Assembly (NCBI RefSeq): GCF_003234185.1
Contig: NZ_QKSM01000007.1
Coordinates: forward strand, 1-64,000
Direction of reading: 5' to 3'
Source of the DNA: Curtobacterium sp. MCSS17_008
GTDB taxonomy: Bacteria > Actinomycetota > Actinomycetes > Actinomycetales > Microbacteriaceae
Length of the DNA: 64,000 bases
Position 1 is the stretch's first letter; the number at the start of each line of letters is the position of its first letter. This document shows positions 24,454 to 32,146 of this stretch, piece after piece. A program made the translations under genes and the position numbers. Below the pieces are notes generated by a model that made no database searches, was not told the origin of the DNA, and saw only the letters and a program-made list of their open reading frames with translations.

Positions 24454-26667
24454 TCACCGACGCTGGGTCGGCGTGGAGCCGGTCATCGGCCCGGTGAACG
24501 ATCCGGCCTCGGCCGCGGCGAGTCCGGCGCGGGCCTCGAGCTCGGCCTCGGGGGACGCCTCGTCGGAGGACGAGGACGACCCGTTGGCGGCGTCGTGCTG
24601 CTCCTGCAGTGCCGAACGCTGGCGCAGCGGCGGCACGCGGAAGAACCACGTGAGCACGAACGCGAGCAGGATCACGCCGAGACCGACCCAGTAGATCGTC
24701 ACGGACGAGGCGTTGAAGCCCGCCATGAAGGGCCGGGTGAGGCGGCTGTCGGCGCCGGTCAGGAACGAGGTGTCGTTCGTGCTCGTCGCAGCCGAACCCG
24801 AGCCGCTGCCGTCCTCGATCTGCTCCGCGAGCTCCGGCGTCAGCTGGTCGACCCAGTACGAGCGCTGCGCGGCGTCCGACCAGTCGACGGACACGGTGCC
24901 GTCCTGCACGCTCGCGTGCGCCTCGTCAGCCACGGCGTCGAGGGCAGCGGACTCGGCAGCCGGGGTGGCCGCTGCGACCTGCTGGTCGATGATGCCCTGC
25001 GCCGCGGCTGCGGGCACGGCACCGGCGGCGACCTGCTGCTGCACGGCCGCGGTGACCTGCTGCGTGACGGCCTGGTCCGCGGCCTGCTTCGCCTGCGCCG
25101 AGGCGTCGTCGAGCTGCGACTGGACGGTCTGCTGCAGCGGCGTGGTGATCGGGGCCCAGATCTGGTCGATCGCACCCTGGTTCGCCGCCTTGCTCGCGAC
25201 CGCCGGGTCGAGCGCCGCGGAGAGCGCGGGCTTGAGGTCGGCCTGGTTCGCGGTCGCGGACAGGATGTTGTTCGGCATGACCGAGAACAGGATCGACAGG
25301 AGCACGGCGGTGCCGAGCGTGCCGCCGATCTGGCGGAAGAACGTGGCCGACGAGGTGGCCACACCCATGTCACGCGCCTCGACCGAGCCCTGTGAGGCCA
25401 GGGTCAGCGACTGCATGACCGAACCGAGCCCGAGACCGATGAGGAACATGCCGATCATGAGGAACCAGAGCGGCTTGTCGATGGTCATGAAGGTCAGGAC
25501 GACGTAGCCGGTGGACACCAGGAAGGTGCCGATGACCGGGAAGATCCGGTAGCGGCCGACGCGGGCGACGATCTGCCCCGAGACGATCGACGCGATCATC
25601 AGGCCGCCGACGAGCGGCAGCGTGGCGAAGCCGGACTCGGTGGGGGTCAGGCCGACGACGATCTGCAGGTAGAGCGGGATGGTCAGCATGGCGCCGAACA
25701 TCGCGAAGCCGACCAGGAAGCCGATGACCGTCGCCATCGAGAACGTGCCGGAGCGGAAGAGCCCGAGCGGGATGATCGCCGCGTCGCCCATCTTCGACTC
25801 GATGAGCAGCAGGGCCACGAGACCCGCGGCACCGATCACGTAGCAGGCGATGGCGGCGGGGGAGTCCCAGCCCCAGGTGCGGCCCTGTTCGGCGACCAGC
25901 AGCAGCGGGACGAGCGTGACGATGACCGCCGTGGCGCCCCACCAGTCGACCTTCGGCTTGTCGCCCGTGCCGTGCACCTTCGGCAGGTGCAGGAAGACGA
26001 TGACCATGATGAGCGCGGCGATGCCGATCGGCACGTTGATGAGGAGCACCCAGCGCCAGCCGGTGATCCAGAGGATCTCGGAGGAGCCGGCGAGCAGACC
26101 GCCGATGAGCGGGCCGATGACCGACGAGATGCCGAAGACGGCGAGGAAGTACCCCTGGTACTTCGCGCGCTCACGCGGCGCGAGGATGTCGCCCATGATC
26201 GCGAGCGGCAGCGACATGAGCGCGCCGGCGCCGACGCCCTGCACGGCGCGGAAGGCCGCGAGCATGAGCATCGAGGTGGACATCGAGGACAGCACGGCGC
26301 CGAGGATGAACACGACGATGCCGAAGATGTAGAGCGGACGACGCCCGAAGATGTCGGAGAGCTTGCCGTAGATCGGCGTCGCGATCGTCGAGGTGATCAG
26401 GTAGGCGGTGGTCACCCAGGCCTGCTGGTCGAGACCGTGCAGGTCGTCGCCGATGGTGCGGATGGCCGTACCGAACACCGTCTGGCCGAGGGACGACAGG
26501 AACATGCCCGCCATCAGGCCGTAGATCACGAGGAGGATCTGGCGGTGCGTCATGAGCGGCTGCTGGCCGGGGGCTCCGGGCGCGGGTGCGCCGGTCGCTC
26601 CGGCCGCCGCGTCGGGCCCGGCGGCGTGGCGGCCGGGCTGCACCGGGACGGGTGCGGTGGCGGTCAT
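24454..26667 (-). CDS. DHA2-family MFS drug exporter with a large extracytoplasmic insert
   Basis: A 737-residue major facilitator of the 14-helix DHA2 (EmrB/QacA) type. Diagnostic segments are FLSSLGQTVFGTAIRTIGDDL in helix 1, GKLSDIFGRRP (motif A), FRAVQGVGAGALM and SVIGPLIGGLLAG (motif C). Between helices 13 and 14 sits an unusual insert of about 170 residues (about 468-640), rich in Ala, Gln and Asp and probably helical/coiled (QAKQAADQAVTQQVTAAV), before the last helix. The insert should lie outside the cell. The ATG has GGAG about 6 bases upstream. A TetR gene follows on the same strand. Substrate unknown. Confidence 0.88.
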   Translation of the reverse strand: MTATAPVPVQPGRHAAGPDAAAGATGAPAPGAPGQQPLMTHRQILLVIYGLMAGMFLSSLGQTVFGTAIRTIGDDLHGLDQQAWVTTAYLITSTIATPIYGKLSDIFGRRPLYIFGIVVFILGAVLSSMSTSMLMLAAFRAVQGVGAGALMSLPLAIMGDILAPRERAKYQGYFLAVFGISSVIGPLIGGLLAGSSEILWITGWRWVLLINVPIGIAALIMVIVFLHLPKVHGTGDKPKVDWWGATAVIVTLVPLLLVAEQGRTWGWDSPAAIACYVIGAAGLVALLLIESKMGDAAIIPLGLFRSGTFSMATVIGFLVGFAMFGAMLTIPLYLQIVVGLTPTESGFATLPLVGGLMIASIVSGQIVARVGRYRIFPVIGTFLVSTGYVVLTFMTIDKPLWFLMIGMFLIGLGLGSVMQSLTLASQGSVEARDMGVATSSATFFRQIGGTLGTAVLLSILFSVMPNNILSATANQADLKPALSAALDPAVASKAANQGAIDQIWAPITTPLQQTVQSQLDDASAQAKQAADQAVTQQVTAAVQQQVAAGAVPAAAAQGIIDQQVAAATPAAESAALDAVADEAHASVQDGTVSVDWSDAAQRSYWVDQLTPELAEQIEDGSGSGSAATSTNDTSFLTGADSRLTRPFMAGFNASSVTIYWVGLGVILLAFVLTWFFRVPPLRQRSALQEQHDAANGSSSSSDEASPEAELEARAGLAAAEAGSFTGPMTGSTPTQRR

Positions 26668-26694
26668 CGAACTCCTTTTTCGTACTGTGTAATT

Positions 26695-26737
26695 TTGCAG
26701 ACCGCGCAACGATACCTCGATTGGTTCCACACTGCAA
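26695..26737 (-). promoter_or_regulatory. Sigma70-like promoter and palindromic operator of the MFS gene
   Basis: On the minus strand TTGCAG (26732-26737), 17 bases, then TATCGT (26709-26714) make a near-consensus -35/-10 pair. Directly downstream, TTGC-7-GCAA (26695-26709) forms a dyad overlapping the -10 edge and transcription start, the place a TetR repressor would block. Confidence 0.65.
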
Positions 26738-26765
26738 CTAGTTCCCGCGCTCGACGGGACGGCCT

Positions 26766-26797
26766 GGAGGCACGTGGCGGGCTGGCCACGCGCCTCC
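26766..26797. terminator. Palindromic element (family member 4) between divergent genes
   Basis: GGAGGCACGTGGC (26766-26778) pairs with GCCACGCGCCTCC (26785-26797) with one G-T wobble, flanked by a CGTCCG remnant. It belongs to the same family as the terminator-like elements but lies between two divergently transcribed genes, where no transcript is expected to end. Confidence 0.6.
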
Positions 26798-26837
26798 CGT
26801 CCGCCACCACGCGTCAGCACGCGCGCGCCATCCGAGA

Positions 26838-26843
26838 TACCGT
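26838..26843 (+). promoter_or_regulatory. TACCGT -10 box for the leaderless helicase gene
   Basis: TACCGT is followed by 6 bases and the ATG at 26850. No SD is present, so the message is probably leaderless. Confidence 0.5.
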
Positions 26844-26849
26844 TTCCGC

Positions 26850-28670
26850 ATGAGCACGGACACCGCCACCACCACCGAGACCACCGACGAGGGGCCCGTG
26901 GTGACCTTCGCCGACCTCGGCCTGAGCGACCCGGTGCTCAAGGCCGTCAGGGACATCGGCTACGAGACCCCCTCCGCGATCCAGGAGGCCACGATCCCGA
27001 CGCTGCTCGAGGGGCGCGACGTCGTCGGCCTCGCGCAGACGGGTACCGGCAAGACCGCGGCGTTCGCGCTGCCGATCCTGTCCCGCATGGAGTCGGGCAG
27101 CAAGGTGCCGCAGGCCCTCGTGCTGTCGCCGACCCGCGAGCTCGCGCTCCAGGTCTGCGAGGCGTTCGAGCAGTTCGCGTCGCACATGAAGCACGTGCAC
27201 GTCCTGCCGGTCTACGGCGGCCAGGCGTACGGCGTGCAGCTGTCCGCACTGCGCCGCGGCGTCGACGTCGTCGTCGGCACGCCCGGTCGCATCATGGACC
27301 ACATCGCGAAGGGCACGCTCGACCTGTCCGAGCTGAAGTACCTCGTGCTCGACGAGGCCGACGAGATGCTCAAGATGGGCTTCGCCGAGGACGTCGAGAC
27401 GATCCTCGCCGAGACCCCGGACGACAAGCAGGTCGCGCTGTTCTCGGCCACGATGCCCGCGCAGATCCGCCGCATCTCGCAGCAGTACCTGACCGACCCG
27501 TCCGAGATCACGGTCAAGACGAAGACGAAGACCGCCGCGAACATCACGCAGCGCTACCTCATGGTGTCGTACCCGCAGAAGGTCGACGCCCTCACCCGGA
27601 TCCTCGAGGTCGAGGACTTCGAGGGCATGATCATCTTCGTCCGCACGAAGAGCGAGACCGAGACGCTGGCCGAGAAGCTCCGCGCCCGCGGCTACGCCGC
27701 TGCGGCCATCAGCGGTGACGTCGCGCAGGCCCAGCGCGAGCGGACGGTGAACCAGCTGAAGTCCGGCAAGCTCGACATCCTCGTCGCGACCGACGTCGCC
27801 GCCCGCGGCCTGGACGTCGACCGGATCACGCACGTCGTGAACTTCGACATCCCCGTCGACATCGAGTCCTACGTGCACCGCATCGGCCGCACCGGCCGCG
27901 CGGGCCGCAAGGGCGACTCCATCAGCTTCGTCACCCCGCGTGAGCGCCGCCTGCTCTCGGCGATCGAGCGCCACACCAAGCAGCCGCTGACGCAGATGCA
28001 GCTGCCGACGATCGACGACGTGAACGAGACGCGCCTGACCCGCTTCGACGACGCGATCACCGCGGCGCTCGAGCAGCAGGACCGCATCGAGAAGTTCCGT
28101 GAGGTCATCGCGCACTACGTCCGGAACCACGACGTGCCGGCCGAGGACGTCTCCGCGGCGCTCGCCGTCGTGGCGCAGGGGGACTCGCCGCTGCTCCTCG
28201 ACCCCGCGGACGACCAGCTCCGCAACCAGGTCGAGCGCGACGGGCGTCGGGGTGAGCGTCGTGACCGCGACGACGACCGCGGCGGCCGCGAGGACCGTGG
28301 TCCGCGTCGCTCGCAGCCGATGACCGCGTACCGCATCGAGGTCGGGCGACGTCAGCGCGTCGAACCGCGTCAGATCGTCGGCGCCCTCGCGAACGAGGGC
28401 GGCCTGCGCCGGGACGACTTCGGCGCGATCCAGATCCGCCCCGACTTCTCCATCGTCGAACTGCCCGAGGACATGGACCCGGGCGTGCTCGACCGGCTGT
28501 CGGACACCCGGATCAGCGGGAAGCTCATCGAGATCAAGCCCGACCGCCGCGGTGGAGCGCGCCGGTACGACCGCGACGACCGTGGTCCGCGCGGGCCCCG
28601 TCGTGACGACCGTCCGCGCCGCGACGACGACGGGGACGACCGCCAGTTCCGGAAGCCCCGCCACCGCTGA
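26850..28670 (+). CDS. deaD: DEAD-box ATP-dependent RNA helicase
   Basis: A 606-residue RNA helicase of the CsdA/DeaD type, expected to remodel structured RNA in ribosome assembly or mRNA decay. In order: Q motif (FADLGLSDPVLKA ... PSAIQ, about 24-46), motif I AQTGTGKT (about 62-69), Ia PTRELALQ, Ib TPGR, II DEAD (about 171), III SAT, then in domain 2 VATDVAARGLDVDR and HRIGRTGRAGR (VI). Residues about 494-565 form a DbpA-like RNA-binding domain (YRIEVGRRQRVEP ... IVELP), and a basic Arg/Asp/Gly-rich tail ends the protein. An Arg-Asp repeat stretch (about 465-490) precedes the RNA-binding domain. The start is leaderless-type. Confidence 0.94.
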   Translation: MSTDTATTTETTDEGPVVTFADLGLSDPVLKAVRDIGYETPSAIQEATIPTLLEGRDVVGLAQTGTGKTAAFALPILSRMESGSKVPQALVLSPTRELALQVCEAFEQFASHMKHVHVLPVYGGQAYGVQLSALRRGVDVVVGTPGRIMDHIAKGTLDLSELKYLVLDEADEMLKMGFAEDVETILAETPDDKQVALFSATMPAQIRRISQQYLTDPSEITVKTKTKTAANITQRYLMVSYPQKVDALTRILEVEDFEGMIIFVRTKSETETLAEKLRARGYAAAAISGDVAQAQRERTVNQLKSGKLDILVATDVAARGLDVDRITHVVNFDIPVDIESYVHRIGRTGRAGRKGDSISFVTPRERRLLSAIERHTKQPLTQMQLPTIDDVNETRLTRFDDAITAALEQQDRIEKFREVIAHYVRNHDVPAEDVSAALAVVAQGDSPLLLDPADDQLRNQVERDGRRGERRDRDDDRGGREDRGPRRSQPMTAYRIEVGRRQRVEPRQIVGALANEGGLRRDDFGAIQIRPDFSIVELPEDMDPGVLDRLSDTRISGKLIEIKPDRRGGARRYDRDDRGPRGPRRDDRPRRDDDGDDRQFRKPRHR

Positions 28671-28766
28671 CGCCGGCCCTCGCGGTTGCGGGGTCCCGCA
28701 CCGGTCCCGCACGATCCGCGGTGCCGCTCGGCGCGCCGCGTCCGCCGGTGCTTCGCTGTCCCCAGC

Positions 28767-28783
28767 GCGGTTCGACGAACCGC
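28767..28783. promoter_or_regulatory. 17-bp palindrome upstream of the FN3 protein gene
   Basis: GCGGTTC-GAC-GAACCGC is a perfect dyad that ends 21 bases before the GTG at 28804. It could be an operator or part of a terminator for the helicase transcript. It does not match a LexA box. Confidence 0.4.
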
Positions 28784-28803
28784 CCCGAGGACGGGGGCCC
28801 ACC

Positions 28804-30135
28804 GTGTTCCGAGCCGTACTGACCGCACTCGTGGCCGTGGCCCTGGTGGTCGGGGGCGTCTCCCCGGCGACCGCTGCACCGACGAAGCGGGGCGCGGTGC
28901 CGGGAGCGCCGACCGCGGTCCGGGTGGCCGGGTCCGCCGACGGCGCGATCGTGACCTGGGGCGCGCCCCGCTCGGGCGCGAGGATCACGGGGTGGAAGGT
29001 CGCGATCACCCCGGCCGAGGACCAGCCGGACCGCGGCGTCGACCGGCTGCCCGCGTCGGCGCGGTCCGACCGGTTCGGTCACCTGACGCCCGGCACCGAG
29101 TACCGCTTCGCCGTCCGTGCCGTGGGCGCGAAGCGCACCGGTCCGGCCGTCACCGTGCGCTACACGGCGCCGGTGTCCGTGGCGACCGTGCAGTCGCTCT
29201 TCGCCCTCGACGAGTCCGGCGCCGTCCTGCGCTTCCCGACGACGGGTCGCGGCGCCGGACGTGTCGTCGTGCCGACCGGCGGCGAGGGCTTCACGGCCGA
29301 CGACCTCGGCGACGTCTTCGTGCCGTCCGCCGACCGCTCGGCTATCACGATGCACCCGGCGCACGGCGGTCCTGCTCGGACGATCGCGTCCGGGCTGCGC
29401 CTGACGGCCGACCTCCGCTCCGACGTCGCCGGCAACCTGTACTGGGTCGACTCGGTCTCCGGGGCGATCACGAAGCTCCCCGTGACCGGCGGTGCACCCG
29501 TGGTCGTGCTGCCGTCGTCCGGCGTGGACTGGGCGGTCGGCCGCGACGGCACGGTCGCCGTCTTCTCGACGACGTCGCCGCAGGCGCCCACCGCGACGGT
29601 CACGACCGTGCGCGCCGACGGTGTCCGCACGACCCGCACCGTGGACCAGCCGAGCCACGCCGGGTTCTCGGCGCTCCTGGCGGACGGCAGCGGCACGCTC
29701 TACCTCGACTACTGGACGACGGGGGCCTCCGGCGCGACGACGTGGTGGGCCTTGCCCGCCGGCTCGAGCGCGCTCGTGCGCGCCTCGCCCCGCCTGGCGT
29801 TCGACCACGCCGCCGTCAACGACCGGTCCTTCGTGCTCGCGCAGTCGGCCGAGTGGTGCGCCGCACCCGCGGAGAACCGACCCGGCGGTTGCGGTGTCGA
29901 CAAGACCCTGGCCGACCTGGTCACGCGCGACGCCGCCGGGGGGACCACGGAGCAGACGACGAGCGGCGTGGCGTCCCCGGGTCGCGGGGTCCACATCGGC
30001 GCGGCAGACGCCGAGGGCGACCTGTTCCTCGCGGTCGGGTCCGGCGCGACGCCCGGCCTCTGGCGGCTGTCGGCGGACGGTGGTCCGGCGCAGCAGCTCG
30101 CCACCGGGTGGTACCCGACACTGCTCGTCATCTGA
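28804..30135 (+). CDS. Secreted FN3 plus beta-propeller-like protein
   Basis: A 443-residue exported protein. A signal peptide covers about 1-25 (VFRAVLTALVAVALVVGG, cleavage near ATA). An FN3 domain follows at about 33-120 (GAPTAVRVAGSADGAIVTW ... TEYRFAVRAVG), then repeated blades of an NHL/Vgb-lyase-like propeller (LFALDESGAVLRFP; NLYWVDSVSGAITKLP; GTLYLDYW; DLFLAVGSG). No catalytic residues are recognised, so a binding or structural role is as likely as a lyase. The GTG start is preceded by GAGGA at about 28786; longer readings upstream lack a signal peptide. Confidence 0.75.
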   Translation: MFRAVLTALVAVALVVGGVSPATAAPTKRGAVPGAPTAVRVAGSADGAIVTWGAPRSGARITGWKVAITPAEDQPDRGVDRLPASARSDRFGHLTPGTEYRFAVRAVGAKRTGPAVTVRYTAPVSVATVQSLFALDESGAVLRFPTTGRGAGRVVVPTGGEGFTADDLGDVFVPSADRSAITMHPAHGGPARTIASGLRLTADLRSDVAGNLYWVDSVSGAITKLPVTGGAPVVVLPSSGVDWAVGRDGTVAVFSTTSPQAPTATVTTVRADGVRTTRTVDQPSHAGFSALLADGSGTLYLDYWTTGASGATTWWALPAGSSALVRASPRLAFDHAAVNDRSFVLAQSAEWCAAPAENRPGGCGVDKTLADLVTRDAAGGTTEQTTSGVASPGRGVHIGAADAEGDLFLAVGSGATPGLWRLSADGGPAQQLATGWYPTLLVI

Positions 30136-30206
30136 CCGGAGGGGCCGGACCGGTCGCGTCGCCGAGGCGGCGTGGCTGCACGACGGCGGCGCGTCGCGGG
30201 GCGCGC

Positions 30207-30223
30207 CGCGCCTCCCGTCCGTC
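30207..30223. repeat. Half copy of the dispersed palindromic element
   Basis: Only the right constant arm (CGCGCCTCCCGTCCGTC) is preserved, between the convergent ends at 30135 and 30228. The matching left arm is degraded, although GC-rich pairing with 30186-30195 is possible. Confidence 0.5.
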
Positions 30224-30227
30224 CCGC

Positions 30228-31157
30228 TCAGGCCGTGAGCCCGTCCACGGTGCGGCGGCAGACCTCGTCCCACGGCGTCGGCTCCATGCCGAAGTGCGCA
30301 CGGGCGGCCCGGTCGTCGACGACGTAGGGCGCGGTCCACTGGTACCCGAGCTGTGCGACCTCGCGCATGAAGGGCACGACCACCCCGGTGGCGCGGAGCA
30401 GCCCGATCGGCAGGGACCGCACCCGCACCGCGGGGCGGCCCGCCGAGCGGAGCACCTCGGTCAGGACCTGCTCCTGGGTGCGTGGAGCGTTGGTCGGCAC
30501 GATCCAGGTCCTGCCGTGCGCCTGCTCGTCGTCGACGGCCGCGACGAGCAGTCGGGCGACGTCGCCGACGTCCGTGTACGAGTGCGGTTGGTCGGACCGG
30601 CCGATCACGGTGACCGCCTTCCCTCGGAGGGCGGCCGGGAGCACGCGCGAGACGTGCCCGTTCTGCCCGGTGCCCGGGCCGACGTAGTCCGCACCGCGGA
30701 CCTCCACCGCACGGATCCGCCCTGCGCGGTGCGCGGCCAGGGCGTCCGCCCACATCCGTGCGCGCAGGACGCCCTTGTGGTCGGTCGCCGCGTCGGGCAG
30801 TCCCTCGTGCATCGGACCGTCGACGGGTCCGTACGGGTAGAGGTTGCCGGTGATCGCGTAGACGGCGCCCGTCCGCTCGGCGGTGGTGAGCAGCGCGGTC
30901 GCGAGCGGCGGCCAGACGCGCTCCCACTGCGTGTAGTCGCCGGGGTTCGCGCAGTTGTGCAGCGCCGCTGCGCCCTCGGTCACGGCCGTGAGGGCGTCGG
31001 CGTCGGCGGCGTCGAGCGCGACGTGCCGGACGCCGGCCAGGCCGGTGTCGCGCCCGGAGCGGGTCACGACGACGACCTCGTCACCCCGTCCGGACAGCAG
31101 GGCTGCGGTGTGGCGGCCGACGGGGCCGGCGCCGACGACGACGTGGTGACGGGACAT
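30228..31157 (-). CDS. NAD(P)-dependent epimerase/dehydratase family protein
   Basis: A 309-residue Rossmann-fold protein. The nucleotide motif VVGAGPVGRHTA is at the N-terminus (GxGxxG form), followed by VRHVALDAADADAL, an ALHNCANP segment and a YPYG segment. The middle (TDHKGVLRARMWADALA) lacks an obvious SDR YxxxK, so the protein may belong to the atypical extended SDR branch used as a reductase. The start has a strong AGGAGG at 31161-31166 on the minus strand. It is divergent from a TetR gene with three operator-like palindromes between them, so it is probably under that repressor. Confidence 0.82.
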   Translation of the reverse strand: MSRHHVVVGAGPVGRHTAALLSGRGDEVVVVTRSGRDTGLAGVRHVALDAADADALTAVTEGAAALHNCANPGDYTQWERVWPPLATALLTTAERTGAVYAITGNLYPYGPVDGPMHEGLPDAATDHKGVLRARMWADALAAHRAGRIRAVEVRGADYVGPGTGQNGHVSRVLPAALRGKAVTVIGRSDQPHSYTDVGDVARLLVAAVDDEQAHGRTWIVPTNAPRTQEQVLTEVLRSAGRPAVRVRSLPIGLLRATGVVVPFMREVAQLGYQWTAPYVVDDRAARAHFGMEPTPWDEVCRRTVDGLTA

Positions 31158-31177
31158 GGTTCCTCCTGGGCGATTGG

Positions 31178-31192
31178 GAGAGCGGTGCTCTC
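31178..31192. promoter_or_regulatory. TetR operator candidate O1
   Basis: GAGAGCGGTGCTCTC is a perfect 15-bp palindrome (GAGAGC-GGT-GCTCTC) preceded by CGATTG at 31171. It is 20 bases upstream of the epimerase start. Confidence 0.7.
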
Positions 31193-31227
31193 GGAAGTCA
31201 TGATGCAGTGTCCGCGACCCGATTGCA

Positions 31228-31240
31228 AGAGCGGTGCTCT
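31228..31240. promoter_or_regulatory. TetR operator candidate O2
   Basis: AGAGCGGTGCTCT repeats the core of O1, again preceded by CGATTG (31220). The centres of O1 and O2 are 49 bp apart. Confidence 0.7.
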
Positions 31241-31247
31241 CGATTGT

Positions 31248-31260
31248 GTGCACTGCTCTC
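31248..31260. promoter_or_regulatory. Degenerate third operator O3 at the TetR promoter
   Basis: GTGCACTGCTCTC, read on the minus strand, matches the O1 core at most positions. It lies just upstream of the CAGGCT box (31267-31272) of the TetR gene. Confidence 0.5.
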
Positions 31261-31278
31261 CCGTGGCAGGCTGGAACG

Positions 31279-32064
31279 ATGGTGGAGAAGGCCCCGACCG
31301 CCCGGTCCCTGGCACGCGAGGCCGTGCACGCGAGCATCCTGGCCGCGGCGCGTGCCCGCCTGACCCAGGAGGGCCCGGCGCAGCTCAGCCTGCGCGCCGT
31401 GGCCCGTGACGTGGGCATGGTCTCGTCCGCGGTCTACCGGTACTTCCCGAGCCGCGACGACCTGCTCACCGCACTCCTCGTGCTCGACTACGACGAGCTC
31501 GGCGCCGCGGTCGAGACCGCCGAGGCCCCCGTCGACCGCGACGACCACGTCGGTCGCTGGGTCGCCGCGTGTCGGGCGGTCCGGCAGTGGGCGGTCGGAC
31601 ACCCCGGCGACTTCGCGTTGCTCTACGGCTCGCCGGTGCCGGATTACGTCGCGCCCCAGGACACGATCGAGCCCGCGTCCCGCACGACCCACGTGCTCGT
31701 CCGCGTGGTCACCGACGCGTGGGCGGACGTCGCCGGGTCCGACCTGCCCCCGGACTGGAGGCTCGGTGCCGGCCCGTCCCAGGGCACACGACCCGGGACG
31801 GCCGCCGCCGTCGCCGACGCCGTCGTTTACACGACGGCGCGCGGCTTCCACGACGACCCCGCACCCGAAGTGGTCCTGCGGACCCTGATCGCCTGGACGA
31901 CGGTGTTCGGGGTCCTGTCCTTCGAGCTCTTCGGGCACGCGGTCGGATCGGTGTCCGACCCGGAGGCCTACTTCGACGAGGTCGTCGTCCGCCTGGCGCA
32001 CGACCTCGGTCTCGATCGGACCGTGCGGGGTCGATCTGCTCCCCAGATCGGGGCTGCGGGCTGA
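31279..32064 (+). CDS. TetR family regulator (WHG-type C-terminal domain)
   Basis: A 261-residue repressor. The HTH is at about residues 14-60 (ILAAARARLTQEGPAQLSLRAVARDVGMVSSAVYRYF). The C-terminal domain has the WHG pattern (FALLYGSPVPDYVAP; TTVFGVLSFELFGHAVG), typical of TetR proteins controlling nearby oxidoreductases. The ATG is supported by a CAGGCT box at 31267-31272, 6 bases upstream, with no SD. It is divergent from the epimerase-type gene and flanked by three related palindromes, implying repression of both directions. Confidence 0.88.
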   Translation: MVEKAPTARSLAREAVHASILAAARARLTQEGPAQLSLRAVARDVGMVSSAVYRYFPSRDDLLTALLVLDYDELGAAVETAEAPVDRDDHVGRWVAACRAVRQWAVGHPGDFALLYGSPVPDYVAPQDTIEPASRTTHVLVRVVTDAWADVAGSDLPPDWRLGAGPSQGTRPGTAAAVADAVVYTTARGFHDDPAPEVVLRTLIAWTTVFGVLSFELFGHAVGSVSDPEAYFDEVVVRLAHDLGLDRTVRGRSAPQIGAAG

Positions 32065-32146
32065 CAGACGGGCTGCCCCTGCGGTAGACAGGCTGGTACG
32101 CAGCGCACTCACCAGCGCTGTCCGGCTGCAGCAGGGAAGGACGCCG

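Noticed and set aside
28767..28783. LexA/SOS box upstream of the FN3 protein
   Set aside because: The dyad GGTTCGACGAACC does not fit the actinobacterial SOS consensus with its four-base spacer (GAAC-4-GTTC) and lies before a gene with no DNA-damage link.
30150..30227. Full copy of the palindromic family between the FN3 and epimerase genes
   Set aside because: Only the right arm is recognisable; the left side does not match the constant arm, so it is listed as a half copy.
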